A stretch of 64,000 bases of DNA from UBA3478 sp038134285. Its GTDB lineage: Bacteria; Bacteroidota; Bacteroidia; Flavobacteriales; Flavobacteriaceae. Positions 35,560 to 44,305 of the stretch are shown piece by piece; positions within the stretch are counted from its first letter, which is position 1, and each line of letters begins with the position of its first letter. Where the stretch lies: the NCBI GenBank assembly GCA_038134285.1, contig JAYPUW010000005.1, positions 1 through 64,000 on the forward strand. Direction: 5' to 3'. Position numbers and translations under genes: made by a program. The notes under the pieces are model-generated. The model searched no databases. It saw only the letters and a program-made list of their open reading frames with translations, and was not told the origin of the DNA.

Positions 35560-36303
35560 ATGCTTTTAAAAGGTAAAACTGCGGTTATAACAGGAGCCAG
35601 TAGAGGAATCGGAAGAGGAATCGCTGAAGTTTTTGCTCAAAATGGGGCGAATGTAGCCTTCACCTACAGCTCAAGCGAAAGCAAAGCTTTGGAGCTTGAA
35701 AAGGTGCTTTCAACTTACGGAGTAAAAGTGAAGTCATACAAGAGCGATGCGGCAAGTTTTGAAGCCTGCGAGCTCTTGGCAAATGAAGTAGCCTCAGATT
35801 TTGAAACAGTAGATGTCCTGATCAATAACGCCGGGATTACCAGAGACAACTTACTGATGCGTATGTCAGAAGATGATTTTGACGAAGTTATTCGCGTGAA
35901 CTTAAAGTCTGTATTTAACATGACAAAAGCATTTCAGCGTGGATTTCTTAAGCAACGATCTGGGTCAATCATCAATGTTAGTTCCATTGTAGGAGTCAAA
36001 GGCAACGCGGGTCAGGCGAATTATGCAGCTTCGAAAGCAGGAATTATTGGATTCACAAAATCGATTGCTTTGGAGTTGGGATCTAGAAATATACGATCAA
36101 ACGCCATCGCACCCGGATTTATAGAAACAGAAATGACCGCTCAACTTGATGATGCTGTTGTGCAGCAATGGAGAGATGGAATACCGCTTAAAAGAGGTGG
36201 CACCGTTACAGATGTAGCGAATGCCTGCCTATTTTTTGCGTCAGATCTCTCTTTGTATGTTACAGGACAGGTACTTCTAGTTGATGGCGGAATGTTAACC
36301 TAA
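35560..36303 (+). CDS. fabG: 3-oxoacyl-ACP reductase
   Basis: 247 residues. NAD(P) motif TGASRGIG (13-20), NNAGITRDNLL, catalytic NYAASKAG tyrosine-lysine pair and PGFIETEMT are the FabG blocks. Reduces 3-oxoacyl-ACP in fatty acid elongation, consistent with the lipid A and FabZ genes upstream. Other short-chain dehydrogenases share the fold, but the RDNLLMRM segment favours FabG. Confidence 0.93.
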   Translation: MLLKGKTAVITGASRGIGRGIAEVFAQNGANVAFTYSSSESKALELEKVLSTYGVKVKSYKSDAASFEACELLANEVASDFETVDVLINNAGITRDNLLMRMSEDDFDEVIRVNLKSVFNMTKAFQRGFLKQRSGSIINVSSIVGVKGNAGQANYAASKAGIIGFTKSIALELGSRNIRSNAIAPGFIETEMTAQLDDAVVQQWRDGIPLKRGGTVTDVANACLFFASDLSLYVTGQVLLVDGGMLT

Positions 36304-36314
36304 ACTTATTTATT

Positions 36315-37130
36315 ATGGAACGATTACCGAAATACGTATTGCCAGGAATCTTAGGCTTTTTTGTCTTAATCATCCTGATTTCTAAATCTGCTATCACTAT
36401 TGGATCTGGTCAGGCAGGAGTCTTGTACAGAACCTTTAGTGGTGGGGTAGTTACTGACAAAGACCCCTTAGGCGAAGGATTTCATATCGTAGCTCCCTGG
36501 AACCGCGTCTTTGTCTATGAAGTACGCCAGCAAGAGCTTTTTGAAAAGATGAAGGTACTCTCTTCGAATGGACTTGAAATTCAAATCGATGCTTCAGCTT
36601 GGTTTCAACCAAGGTACGAGACTTTAGGAAAGCTGCATCAAGAAAAGAGTGAACAATACGTCAATCGTATTTTGCTACCTGCCATTCGATCAGCTGCACG
36701 AAGTGTTGTTGGCCGTTATACTCCCGAGCAGCTTTATTCTTCTAAGAGAGATGCCATTCAGCAAGAAATATTTACTGAGACCAAAATGATCGTCGAAGAC
36801 CAGTACATTCAACTGAATGAAATCCTGGTAAGAGACGTCACCCTTCCGCCAACTATACGAGAGGCTATTGAAAAGAAGTTAAAGCAAGAGCAAGAGACTT
36901 TAGAGTATGAGTTTCGCCTTGTAACTGCTGAAAAGGAGGCTGAGCGTCAGCGTATAGAAGCGCAAGGTAAGGCAGATGCGAATAGTATTCTAAGCGCTTC
37001 ATTGACGGATAAAATTTTGCAAGACAAAGGTATAGACGCTACGCTAAAGCTTTCTGAATCTACAAATAGTAAGGTTATTGTAATAGGGTCAGGTGATAGC
37101 GGCTTACCCTTAATTCTCGGGAATAATTAA
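36315..37130 (+). CDS. Prohibitin-family (SPFH) membrane protein
   Basis: 271 residues. One N-terminal membrane helix (LPGILGFFVLIILISKSA, residues 9-26), then an SPFH domain (30-200) with VLYRTFSGGVVTDKDPLGEG and FQPRYETLGKLHQEK, then a charged coiled coil (KKLKQEQETLEYEF... KADANSIL). Such proteins form large membrane rings that guard protein quality control with FtsH in other bacteria. Role here inferred only from the family. 11 bases after fabG. Confidence 0.9.
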   Translation: MERLPKYVLPGILGFFVLIILISKSAITIGSGQAGVLYRTFSGGVVTDKDPLGEGFHIVAPWNRVFVYEVRQQELFEKMKVLSSNGLEIQIDASAWFQPRYETLGKLHQEKSEQYVNRILLPAIRSAARSVVGRYTPEQLYSSKRDAIQQEIFTETKMIVEDQYIQLNEILVRDVTLPPTIREAIEKKLKQEQETLEYEFRLVTAEKEAERQRIEAQGKADANSILSASLTDKILQDKGIDATLKLSESTNSKVIVIGSGDSGLPLILGNN

Positions 37131-37133
37131 AAT

Positions 37134-37163
37134 TTTGTAAGTCAAAATAGAAGTTTACTTTTG
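37134..37163 (+). promoter_or_regulatory. Promoter of the histidine operon
   Basis: TTTG at 37134-37137 and TACTTTTG at 37156-37163 separated by 18 bases are an excellent Bacteroidota -33/-7 pair. The leader-peptide ATG starts only 5 bases after the -7 box ends, so the transcript is expected to begin at or within a few bases of that ATG. Confidence 0.75.
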
Positions 37164-37167
37164 TCTT

Positions 37168-37221
37168 ATGTTATTCAATCACACACACCACCATATTTTT
37201 TGCTTCGCTCAGACGAGTTGA
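37168..37221 (+). CDS. Histidine leader peptide (attenuator)
   Basis: A 17-codon reading frame, MLFNHTHHHIFCFAQTS, with four histidine codons within five (positions 5, 7, 8, 9). It lies directly behind a strong promoter and in front of a rho-independent-type hairpin and hisG. In the classical model a ribosome stalls on scarce histidyl-tRNA and lets transcription read through. The run CACCACCAT can pair with ATGGTGTTG just downstream (8 of 9 positions), giving a plausible 1:2 stem. Too short for normal gene finding; the histidine clustering makes it convincing. Confidence 0.85.
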   Translation: MLFNHTHHHIFCFAQTS

Positions 37222-37245
37222 TGGTGTTGTCTATTATATTCACTA

Positions 37246-37284
37246 AAGGCCCGTTTGAAGCATTCATTCGGGCCTTAATTTTTT
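37246..37284 (+). terminator. Attenuator terminator hairpin before hisG
   Basis: AAGGCCCG (37246-37253) and CGGGCCTT (37269-37276) form a perfect 8-bp, G/C-rich stem around a 15-base loop, followed by AATTTTTT. The T-tract ends 4 bases before the hisG ATG (37289), so termination would occur right at the start codon. The antiterminator fold is not obvious by eye. Confidence 0.85.
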
Positions 37285-37288
37285 GCAT

Positions 37289-38146
37289 ATGAGTGAGAGA
37301 TTAAAAATCGCAATTCAGAAATCAGGGAGACTTAATGAAGACTCTCTTGCCTTACTAAAAGAGGCTGGTATCGCTTTGTTTAACGGTAAAGACCAGCTAA
37401 GGGTAGAATCGCACACCTATCCCATAGAGGTTTATTATCTCAGAAATGGGGATATTCCTAATTATCTTAAAGATGGAGTAGTAGACCTGGCGATCATCGG
37501 AGAGAATCTTTTGGTTGAGAAAGGAGATCAAATTCCGGTCATTGAACGTCTTGGATTTTCAAAGTGTCGTGTATCCATCGCAGTGCCTAAAGGAAGCAAT
37601 TACAATTCAGTAAAAGAATTAAACGGTAAGCGCATTGCCACTTCTTATCCTAATACGGTCACAGAATTTTTATCAAAAAACGGAATTGAAGCAGATATTC
37701 ACGTAATAAATGGATCCGTTGAGATCGCTCCAAATATAGGTTTGTCAGATGCTATCTGCGATATCGTAAGTAGTGGAAGTACGCTTTTTAAAAACAACTT
37801 AAAAGAGGTCGAAGTATTATTAAAAAGCCAAGCGGTACTCGCACTATCTCCACTTTGTAAAGCAGAAGATCCGCGTATAGTAGATCTTCTTTTTAGACTT
37901 AGAGGTGTCTTACGCGCAAGAGGGCATAAGTATGTACTCATGAACGTTCCAAAGGCTAATCTAGACGCGGTCGTTCAACTCCTTCCTGGAATGCGTAGCC
38001 CAAGTGTGCTCCCTTTGGCAGATAAAGATTGGGTATCAGTTCATACGGTGATTGAAGAGAAGACTTTTTGGCAAGTCATTGAAAAGCTGAAAGAAAATGG
38101 TGCTGAAGGGATTTTGGTGAGTAGCATTGAAAAAATGTTCTTGTGA
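37289..38146 (+). CDS. hisG: ATP phosphoribosyltransferase, long form
   Basis: 285 residues from the ATG at 37289; a TTG two codons earlier overlaps the terminator. LKIAIQKSGRLNEDSL, YLRNGDIPNYLKDGVVDLAI and the DIVSSGSTLFKNNL PRPP loop are typical. The C-terminal about 75 residues form the ACT-like regulatory domain of long HisG, so no separate HisZ is needed. First committed step of histidine synthesis. The stop overlaps the hisD ATG (TGATG). Confidence 0.95.
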   Translation: MSERLKIAIQKSGRLNEDSLALLKEAGIALFNGKDQLRVESHTYPIEVYYLRNGDIPNYLKDGVVDLAIIGENLLVEKGDQIPVIERLGFSKCRVSIAVPKGSNYNSVKELNGKRIATSYPNTVTEFLSKNGIEADIHVINGSVEIAPNIGLSDAICDIVSSGSTLFKNNLKEVEVLLKSQAVLALSPLCKAEDPRIVDLLFRLRGVLRARGHKYVLMNVPKANLDAVVQLLPGMRSPSVLPLADKDWVSVHTVIEEKTFWQVIEKLKENGAEGILVSSIEKMFL

Positions 38147-40485
38147 TGAAGTGTTTTGTTAATCCAGAACCGAAAAGTTGGGATGCCTTGATCGAGCGCC
38201 CTACAAAAGATTACAGCGAACTCAATACGCTTGTAGAGGGTGTTTTTCATGAGGTTGAGAAACGAGGAGATAAGGCACTCATTGAATTCGCGCGCACATA
38301 CGACAAGGCTGAACTAGATGCATTGCGAGTTAGCAATTCAGAAATCGATAATGCTGCTGAAAAACTCTCAGAAGACCTTAAAGAAGCCATTAAGACTGCG
38401 GCTAAGAACATAAGACTCTTTCATGAGGCTCAGCGCACTCCAGAGGTTTACATAGAAACGCAGCAAGGCGTTTCGTGTTGGCAAAAAAAGACGCCTATTG
38501 AGAAAGTAGGTATTTATATTCCTGGAGGCACAGCACCTTTGTTTTCTACGGTGTTAATGCTCGCTATTCCTGCAACTATTGCAGGCTGTAAAGAAATTGT
38601 ACTCTGCACTCCGCAACAGGCTAACAGGCCTATTGCACCTGAAATTTTATATGCAGCAAAGTTGTGCGGAGTTTCATCAGTTCACCCTTTAGGGGGTGTA
38701 CAGGCCATAGCTGCACTAGCAATTGGTACAGAATCAGTTTCTAAGGTCTACAAGATTTTTGGTCCAGGTAATCAATATGTCACTGTCGCAAAGCAGTATG
38801 CGGCTCAAAAATGGGTAGCTATTGATATGCCTGCCGGCCCTAGTGAGTTACTGGTATATGGCGATGAGACTTCAATACCTTCTTTTATAGCCGCTGACTT
38901 GTTAAGTCAAGCAGAACACGGATCTGACAGTCAGGTCGTATTGGTTGCAACCGATGCGTCGCTTCCTGAGAAGGTAAATAAGGAGCTAGATGTACAGCTC
39001 GAATCGCTTAGTCGTAAAGGGTTTGCTAAGGATGCCTTAGAGAATAGTAGAACAGTTGTTTTTAATGATACCAAGACTGCTGCTGACTTTATCAATTACT
39101 ACGCCCCAGAGCATTATATCATTGCCAGTGAGCACCCTGAGATCATGCTTGACAGCGTTAAGAATGCCGGATCTGTTTTTGTTGGAAGTTTCACTCCTGA
39201 AAGTGCAGGAGACTATGCCTCTGGAACCAACCACACACTGCCGACCAATGGATTTGCTAGACAATATAGTGGGGTAAACTTAGACAGTTATTTAAAAGCG
39301 ATAACCTTTCAACGCATTAGTCCTTTGGGAATTACAACTCTTGGGCCAGCAATTGAGGAAATGGCCCGAGCAGAGTCTTTAACCGCTCATGAAAGGGCTG
39401 TTACCAAGCGTCTTGAGTTCCTTAAAGGAAATATTATTCAAGAACCGAAGTTTAACTTTCAAGAACGAATTCAGCCTCATTTAAGAACCGCAGAAGTATA
39501 CCGTTCTGCCAGAGATGAATTTAAAGACAAGAACAAAGACTACACCTGGTTAGATGCGAACGAGAATCCATTTAACACGGGTTATAATCGTTACCCTGAT
39601 CCGCAGCAAACACTGTTGAAAGAGAAATTAGCTGAGTTATGGGAAGTTGACCGTGACCAACTCTTCATTGGCAACGGAAGTGATGAAGTGCTCGAGTTGT
39701 TATTTCAGTTGCTTACGAAGCCATCGAAAAGCAATGTGGTTGCCATTGACCCCTCTTATGGGATGTATCAAGTCTTAGCCGAAAAATACGACATTCATTA
39801 CCGTCGGGTTGGTTTAAATGAGCGATTTGATCTCAATGCGAATGAACTTTTGAGCAGGGTAGATCCTATGACGGCTATGGTGTTTCTTTGTTCACCAAAT
39901 AATCCATCAGGGAATCACTTAAATCTAGAGCAAATCATTCAAGTCATAGAGCGGGCGAATACCCTAGTAGTAGTGGATGAGGCCTACATAGACTTCAGTG
40001 AGCGTCCTTCCCTCATTCAACAGTTAAGGAGCTTTTCAAACCTAATAGTAGTTCGGACGCTTTCTAAGGCATATGGCTTAGCTGGTTTACGACTTGGTGT
40101 TGCAGTAACATCTTCAGAGTTAGTTAATTGGATGAACCGAATTAAACCGCCTTACAATGTAAACGCATTGAGTCAAAACGTTGCCTTAGAACGTCTTCAA
40201 GCATCGAAGGACATTGTTAGTGAAATTGAATTGCTCAAAGAACAAAGAGAGGTATTAAATAAAGCTCTTGAACAGTGCCTTTGGGTTTCTAAGGTATTTC
40301 CATCAGATTCTAATTTTATTTTGGTACGCGTAGATGACGCCAAATCAAGATACAATTCACTGGTAGAAAAGGGATTTGTTGTTCGCAATAGAAGCTCTCA
40401 ACTCAATTGCGAGAATACCCTTAGAATATCAGTGGGAACCGTTCAAGAAAACAAGAGATTAATCTCATATTTAACAGAGAAGTAA
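38146..40485 (+). CDS. hisD-hisC: Fused histidinol dehydrogenase - histidinol-phosphate aminotransferase
   Basis: 779 residues in one uninterrupted frame. Residues 1 to about 425 are HisD: IPGGTAPLFST, SQAEHG and YAPEH, then ASGTNHTLPT with the zinc and catalytic residues. A linker of about 20 residues follows. From about 446 to the end is HisC: SARDEF, LDANENPFN, PSYGMYQ, CSPNNPSGN, DEAYIDFSE and the PLP lysine in RTLSKAYGLAGLR. No stop and no in-frame ATG occur near the junction (39430-39500). HisC works before HisB and HisD after it, so the fused activities flank the HisB steps. Fusion is unusual; normally the two are neighbouring genes. Confidence 0.93.
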   Translation: MKCFVNPEPKSWDALIERPTKDYSELNTLVEGVFHEVEKRGDKALIEFARTYDKAELDALRVSNSEIDNAAEKLSEDLKEAIKTAAKNIRLFHEAQRTPEVYIETQQGVSCWQKKTPIEKVGIYIPGGTAPLFSTVLMLAIPATIAGCKEIVLCTPQQANRPIAPEILYAAKLCGVSSVHPLGGVQAIAALAIGTESVSKVYKIFGPGNQYVTVAKQYAAQKWVAIDMPAGPSELLVYGDETSIPSFIAADLLSQAEHGSDSQVVLVATDASLPEKVNKELDVQLESLSRKGFAKDALENSRTVVFNDTKTAADFINYYAPEHYIIASEHPEIMLDSVKNAGSVFVGSFTPESAGDYASGTNHTLPTNGFARQYSGVNLDSYLKAITFQRISPLGITTLGPAIEEMARAESLTAHERAVTKRLEFLKGNIIQEPKFNFQERIQPHLRTAEVYRSARDEFKDKNKDYTWLDANENPFNTGYNRYPDPQQTLLKEKLAELWEVDRDQLFIGNGSDEVLELLFQLLTKPSKSNVVAIDPSYGMYQVLAEKYDIHYRRVGLNERFDLNANELLSRVDPMTAMVFLCSPNNPSGNHLNLEQIIQVIERANTLVVVDEAYIDFSERPSLIQQLRSFSNLIVVRTLSKAYGLAGLRLGVAVTSSELVNWMNRIKPPYNVNALSQNVALERLQASKDIVSEIELLKEQREVLNKALEQCLWVSKVFPSDSNFILVRVDDAKSRYNSLVEKGFVVRNRSSQLNCENTLRISVGTVQENKRLISYLTEK

Positions 40486-40486
40486 C

Positions 40487-41617
40487 ATGAAAAAGATACT
40501 TTTTGTTGATCGTGATGGCACTTTAATTAATGAGCCAAAAGACTATCAGGTAGATCATATTGATAAGCTTGAGTTTTTAAAGGGTGTAGTCTCGAATTTG
40601 AATAAAATTCAACACCAGCTTGGGTACACCCTTGTTATGATCACGAATCAAGATGGGTTGGGTACCTCTAGTTTTCCTGAGGAAGATTTTTGGCCAACAC
40701 ATAATGCAATGATGCGGATGTTCGAGAGCGAAGGAGTGCATTTTGAGAATGTATTTATCGATAGAAGCTTTGCTAAAGATCCTTCAGATACGCGTAAACC
40801 ATCGACAAAGTTGTTAGATGGATATATAATGCAAGGTTTTGATCTAGAGAATAGTTTTGTGGTCGGTGACAGACTCACCGATGTAGAATTGGCCTACAAC
40901 CTCGGAATTCGTGCTCTAACTATTAACTTGAATACCCTGGGAGATCAAGAGGTCAAGACGAGTATGAAAAATTTAGAAGGTATCATAGTGAAAAGGGTAG
41001 ACAATTGGGGAGCCATTTATCTTGAGCTGGCCGGTCTGAGCCGTAAGGTTATCCACAAGCGTAATACGAACGAAACAAAAATTGAAATCGCTTTAGATCT
41101 CGACAATAATGATCCGGCGCGTATTGACACAGGAATAGGGTTTTTTGATCACATGCTTGAACAATTGGCTAAACATGCTCAAATAGCATTAACCTTAAGT
41201 TGTCAAGGTGATTTGCATATCGATGAACACCACACCGTAGAAGATACCGCGATCGCCTTAGGAGAGGCCTTTAAAAAGGCTTTAGGAAATAAGGCAGGAA
41301 TTGAACGTTATGGGTACACCCTTCCGATGGATGATTGCCTGGCTCAAGTGGCACTAGACTTTGGTGGTAGGCCATGGCTGATGTGGGATGCCAAATTTCA
41401 GAGAGAAAAAATTGGAGAACTACCTACAGAAATGTTCTTTCACTTTTTCAAGTCATTTGCAGATGCCTCAGGGGCAAACCTGAATATTAAGGCAAGTGGC
41501 ATTAACGAACATCATAAAATAGAAGCCATTTTCAAGGCCTTTGCGAAAGCCATAAAGATGGCCATTCGTAAAGATGTGGCACATATGCAGTTGCCGAGCA
41601 CCAAGGGATTGTTATGA
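40487..41617 (+). CDS. hisB: Histidinol-phosphatase / imidazoleglycerol-phosphate dehydratase
   Basis: 376 residues. The N-terminal HAD phosphatase (1-165) starts with FVDRDGTLI; the C-terminal dehydratase (180-376) has FDHMLEQLAKH, DEHHTVEDTAIALGEA and NEHHKIEAIFKA, the metal-binding histidines. Covers two steps of the pathway, as in enterobacteria. One base after hisD-hisC; the stop overlaps the hisH ATG. Confidence 0.96.
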   Translation: MKKILFVDRDGTLINEPKDYQVDHIDKLEFLKGVVSNLNKIQHQLGYTLVMITNQDGLGTSSFPEEDFWPTHNAMMRMFESEGVHFENVFIDRSFAKDPSDTRKPSTKLLDGYIMQGFDLENSFVVGDRLTDVELAYNLGIRALTINLNTLGDQEVKTSMKNLEGIIVKRVDNWGAIYLELAGLSRKVIHKRNTNETKIEIALDLDNNDPARIDTGIGFFDHMLEQLAKHAQIALTLSCQGDLHIDEHHTVEDTAIALGEAFKKALGNKAGIERYGYTLPMDDCLAQVALDFGGRPWLMWDAKFQREKIGELPTEMFFHFFKSFADASGANLNIKASGINEHHKIEAIFKAFAKAIKMAIRKDVAHMQLPSTKGLL

Positions 41618-42201
41618 AAAATGAAGTTGTCATAGTAGACTACGGGGTAGGAAACGTGCAGAGCATTCGTTTTGCCTTGAATCGATTGGGTTGGGAAGGG
41701 GTTTTAACCTCAGAAGTCACTACCATTGAAAATGCCAAACACGTCATATTTCCAGGTGTTGGACACGCTGAAGTCGCGGCAAAGCAACTCAGAGCATCGG
41801 GTCTAGATCAGGTGTTAAAACAATTGACTCAGCCTGTATTAGGAATCTGTTTAGGAATGCAACTGATGTGCACATCTTCAGAAGAAGGAGATACCAAGGG
41901 TCTAGGATTATTCGATCTAGAGATCAAACGATTTGACAGTGGATTAAAAGTGCCTTGTGTAGGGTGGAATAAACTTGAGGACCTTAAATCACCTTTGTTT
42001 GCCGGACTAGAGGCTCAGAATCATGTCTACTTTGTCCACAGTTATTACGCTCCTCTCTCAGCCCAAACGATTGCCGTGGCAAACTATGGACAGTCGTATA
42101 GTGCCGCCTTGCAAAATGATAATTTTTTTGCCGTTCAATTCCATCCTGAACGAAGCGGAGAGGTTGGAGAGCGAATTTTGAAGAATTTTTTGAACTTATG
42201 A
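41614..42201 (+). CDS. hisH: Imidazoleglycerol-phosphate synthase glutaminase subunit
   Basis: 195 residues. DYGVGNVQSIRFALNRLG at the start, the nucleophilic cysteine in GICLGMQLM and FAVQFHPERSGEVG with the histidine and glutamate of the triad. Feeds ammonia to HisF. Overlaps hisB and hisA by 4 bases each. Confidence 0.96.
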   Translation: MKNEVVIVDYGVGNVQSIRFALNRLGWEGVLTSEVTTIENAKHVIFPGVGHAEVAAKQLRASGLDQVLKQLTQPVLGICLGMQLMCTSSEEGDTKGLGLFDLEIKRFDSGLKVPCVGWNKLEDLKSPLFAGLEAQNHVYFVHSYYAPLSAQTIAVANYGQSYSAALQNDNFFAVQFHPERSGEVGERILKNFLNL

Positions 42202-42926
42202 GGACTGTTATTATACCTGCGATTGATTTGATTGAGGGCAGATGCGTACGATTGACTAAGGGCGATTACAGCTCTGCAAAAGTATACGACAACAATCCGG
42301 TAGATGTGGCTATGCGTTTTGAAGACCTTGGTGTAACACACTTACACGTTGTGGATCTAGATGGAGCAAGAGAAAAGCATATAGTGAACTATAAGATTTT
42401 AGAACAACTCGCATCAAAAACTAGTTTACAAATAGACTTTGGAGGTGGAGTTCAAAGTAGTGAAGATTTGAAAATTGCATTTGAAAGCGGTGCTCATCAA
42501 GTAACAGGAGGTAGTATTGCTGTTAAAAACCCAGGATTATTCGAACAATGGATTCACGAATATTCTTCAAAGCGCATCATTTTGGGAGCCGACTCGCATC
42601 ATGAGAAAATTGCCGTTTCAGGTTGGCAAGAGGCTTCAGAGTTGAGTGTTGAGCCCTTTATTCGCGATTACATTGAGAAAGGAATCCAAACAGTAATCGC
42701 TACCGATATTGCGAAGGATGGAATGTTACAGGGCCCTTCAATTTCACTGTATAAATCACTACTCCAAGCTATTGAGCAACCTTGGAATCTCATTGCGAGT
42801 GGGGGCGTTCGATCAATGCAGGATATTGAAGCGTTGAATCAAATAGGCTGCTATGGAGTCATTGTAGGTAAGGCGATTTATGAAGAAACCTTGAAGTTAG
42901 AAGAAATAAAAAATTATAACGCTTAG
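42198..42926 (+). CDS. hisA: ProFAR isomerase
   Basis: 242 residues, (beta/alpha)8 barrel. IPAIDLIEGRCVRLTKGDY has the first catalytic aspartate; TDIAKDGMLQGPS has the second; IASGGVRSMQDI is a phosphate-binding loop. Converts ProFAR to PRFAR. Starts at an ATG that overlaps the hisH stop. Confidence 0.95.
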   Translation: MRTVIIPAIDLIEGRCVRLTKGDYSSAKVYDNNPVDVAMRFEDLGVTHLHVVDLDGAREKHIVNYKILEQLASKTSLQIDFGGGVQSSEDLKIAFESGAHQVTGGSIAVKNPGLFEQWIHEYSSKRIILGADSHHEKIAVSGWQEASELSVEPFIRDYIEKGIQTVIATDIAKDGMLQGPSISLYKSLLQAIEQPWNLIASGGVRSMQDIEALNQIGCYGVIVGKAIYEETLKLEEIKNYNA

Positions 42927-42927
42927 A

Positions 42928-43683
42928 ATGATAGCTAAACGTATAATACCCTGTTTAGATATACTAGCTGGTAGAACAGTGAAAGGCGTTAATTTTGTCG
43001 AACTGAAAGACGCGGGAGATCCTGTGGTTTTAGCTTCAATGTATAGTGAGAAAGGAGCGGATGAACTCGTATTTTTAGATATCTCGGCGACCGAAGAACA
43101 AAGAGATGCTTTTGAACCACTAGTTTATGAGGTAGCCAAGACACTTTCTATTCCTTTTACCGTTGGAGGCGGCATTAAATCCGTTGAAAAGGTCGGACGC
43201 CTATTACACCAAGGAGTTGATAAAGTCTCCATTAACTCTTCTGCCGTTATGAACCCAGATTTAGTAAGTCAAATCTCTAAGGTTTATGGTTCGCAATGCC
43301 TTGTGGTAGCCATTGACGCAAGATTTGAACAAGAAGATTGGTGGGTGTATACTACAGGAGGAAAAAAGAAAACCAAGCTTAAACTATTGTCTTGGGCTAA
43401 AGAATGTGAAGAACGAGGCGCAGGAGAGATCTTGTTTACTTCAATGGATCACGACGGTACTAAAGCAGGATTCGCCAACATTATTCTTGATGAGCTATCA
43501 CAAAGCCTAAACATTCCGATTATTGCCTCTGGAGGAGCTGGGACTATACAAGATTTTATAGATGTATTTTCACAAGGAAAAGCAGATGCCGCACTGGCGG
43601 CAAGTGTCTTTCATTTTGAAGAAATAGAGATTAAACAATTAAAAGAAGAATTGGCTTCTGCCCATATACCGGTTCGCCTATGA
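42928..43683 (+). CDS. hisF: Imidazoleglycerol-phosphate synthase cyclase subunit
   Basis: 251 residues. IPCLDILAGRTVKGVNF carries catalytic D11; TSMDHDGTKAGF carries the second aspartate; IASGGAGTIQDF binds phosphate. Works with HisH to form imidazoleglycerol phosphate and AICAR. The stop overlaps the hisI start by 4 bases. Confidence 0.96.
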   Translation: MIAKRIIPCLDILAGRTVKGVNFVELKDAGDPVVLASMYSEKGADELVFLDISATEEQRDAFEPLVYEVAKTLSIPFTVGGGIKSVEKVGRLLHQGVDKVSINSSAVMNPDLVSQISKVYGSQCLVVAIDARFEQEDWWVYTTGGKKKTKLKLLSWAKECEERGAGEILFTSMDHDGTKAGFANIILDELSQSLNIPIIASGGAGTIQDFIDVFSQGKADAALAASVFHFEEIEIKQLKEELASAHIPVRL

Positions 43684-44273
43684 AAACGCCTGATTTTACT
43701 AAAAATGCTTTGATTCCTGCTATAATTCAAGATGCAGCAACACGTACTATCTTAATGCAGGGATATATGAACGAAGAGGCTTTTCAAAAAACACTTGAAT
43801 CGAACAAGGTGTGGTTTTACTCTCGTTCTAAACAACGCCTTTGGATGAAGGGTGAGACGAGCGAGAATACCCTTGATTATGTGTCACACGAAATCGACTG
43901 TGATGCGGATAGTATCTTGATCCAAGCACATCCCAATGGGCCGGTATGTCACACAGGGAATGCTACTTGCTTTAAGGATGAGAATTTAACTGGGCTTCAA
44001 TTTTTGAGTACTCTTACACGCGTTATTCAACAACGCCGTCAAAACCCTGACGCGAAAAGTTATGTCAGCTCGCTCTTTGCTAAGGGCACGAATAAAATTG
44101 CTCAAAAAGTCGGAGAGGAGGCTGTAGAAGTAGTTATTGAGGCGAAAGATGCTAAAGACGAGTTGTTCTTAAACGAATCTGCTGATCTGCTTTTTCATTA
44201 TATGATTTTATTGGAGCAAAAAGGATTCACTATAGAGGATGTGGTGAAAATCCTTGAGGGACGTCATCGATAA
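43680..44273 (+). CDS. hisI: PR-AMP cyclohydrolase / PR-ATP pyrophosphatase
   Basis: 197 residues, fused HisI-HisE. N-terminal cyclohydrolase: FYSRSKQRLWMKGETSEN and CDADSILIQ with CHTG zinc ligands. C-terminal pyrophosphatase helical domain: KIAQKVGEEAVEVVIEA and ESADLLFHYMILLE. Second and third pathway steps; last gene of the operon. Confidence 0.96.
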   Translation: MKTPDFTKNALIPAIIQDAATRTILMQGYMNEEAFQKTLESNKVWFYSRSKQRLWMKGETSENTLDYVSHEIDCDADSILIQAHPNGPVCHTGNATCFKDENLTGLQFLSTLTRVIQQRRQNPDAKSYVSSLFAKGTNKIAQKVGEEAVEVVIEAKDAKDELFLNESADLLFHYMILLEQKGFTIEDVVKILEGRHR

Positions 44274-44305
44274 AAGACACCTAATATTGTATCTTTAACG
44301 GTGCT

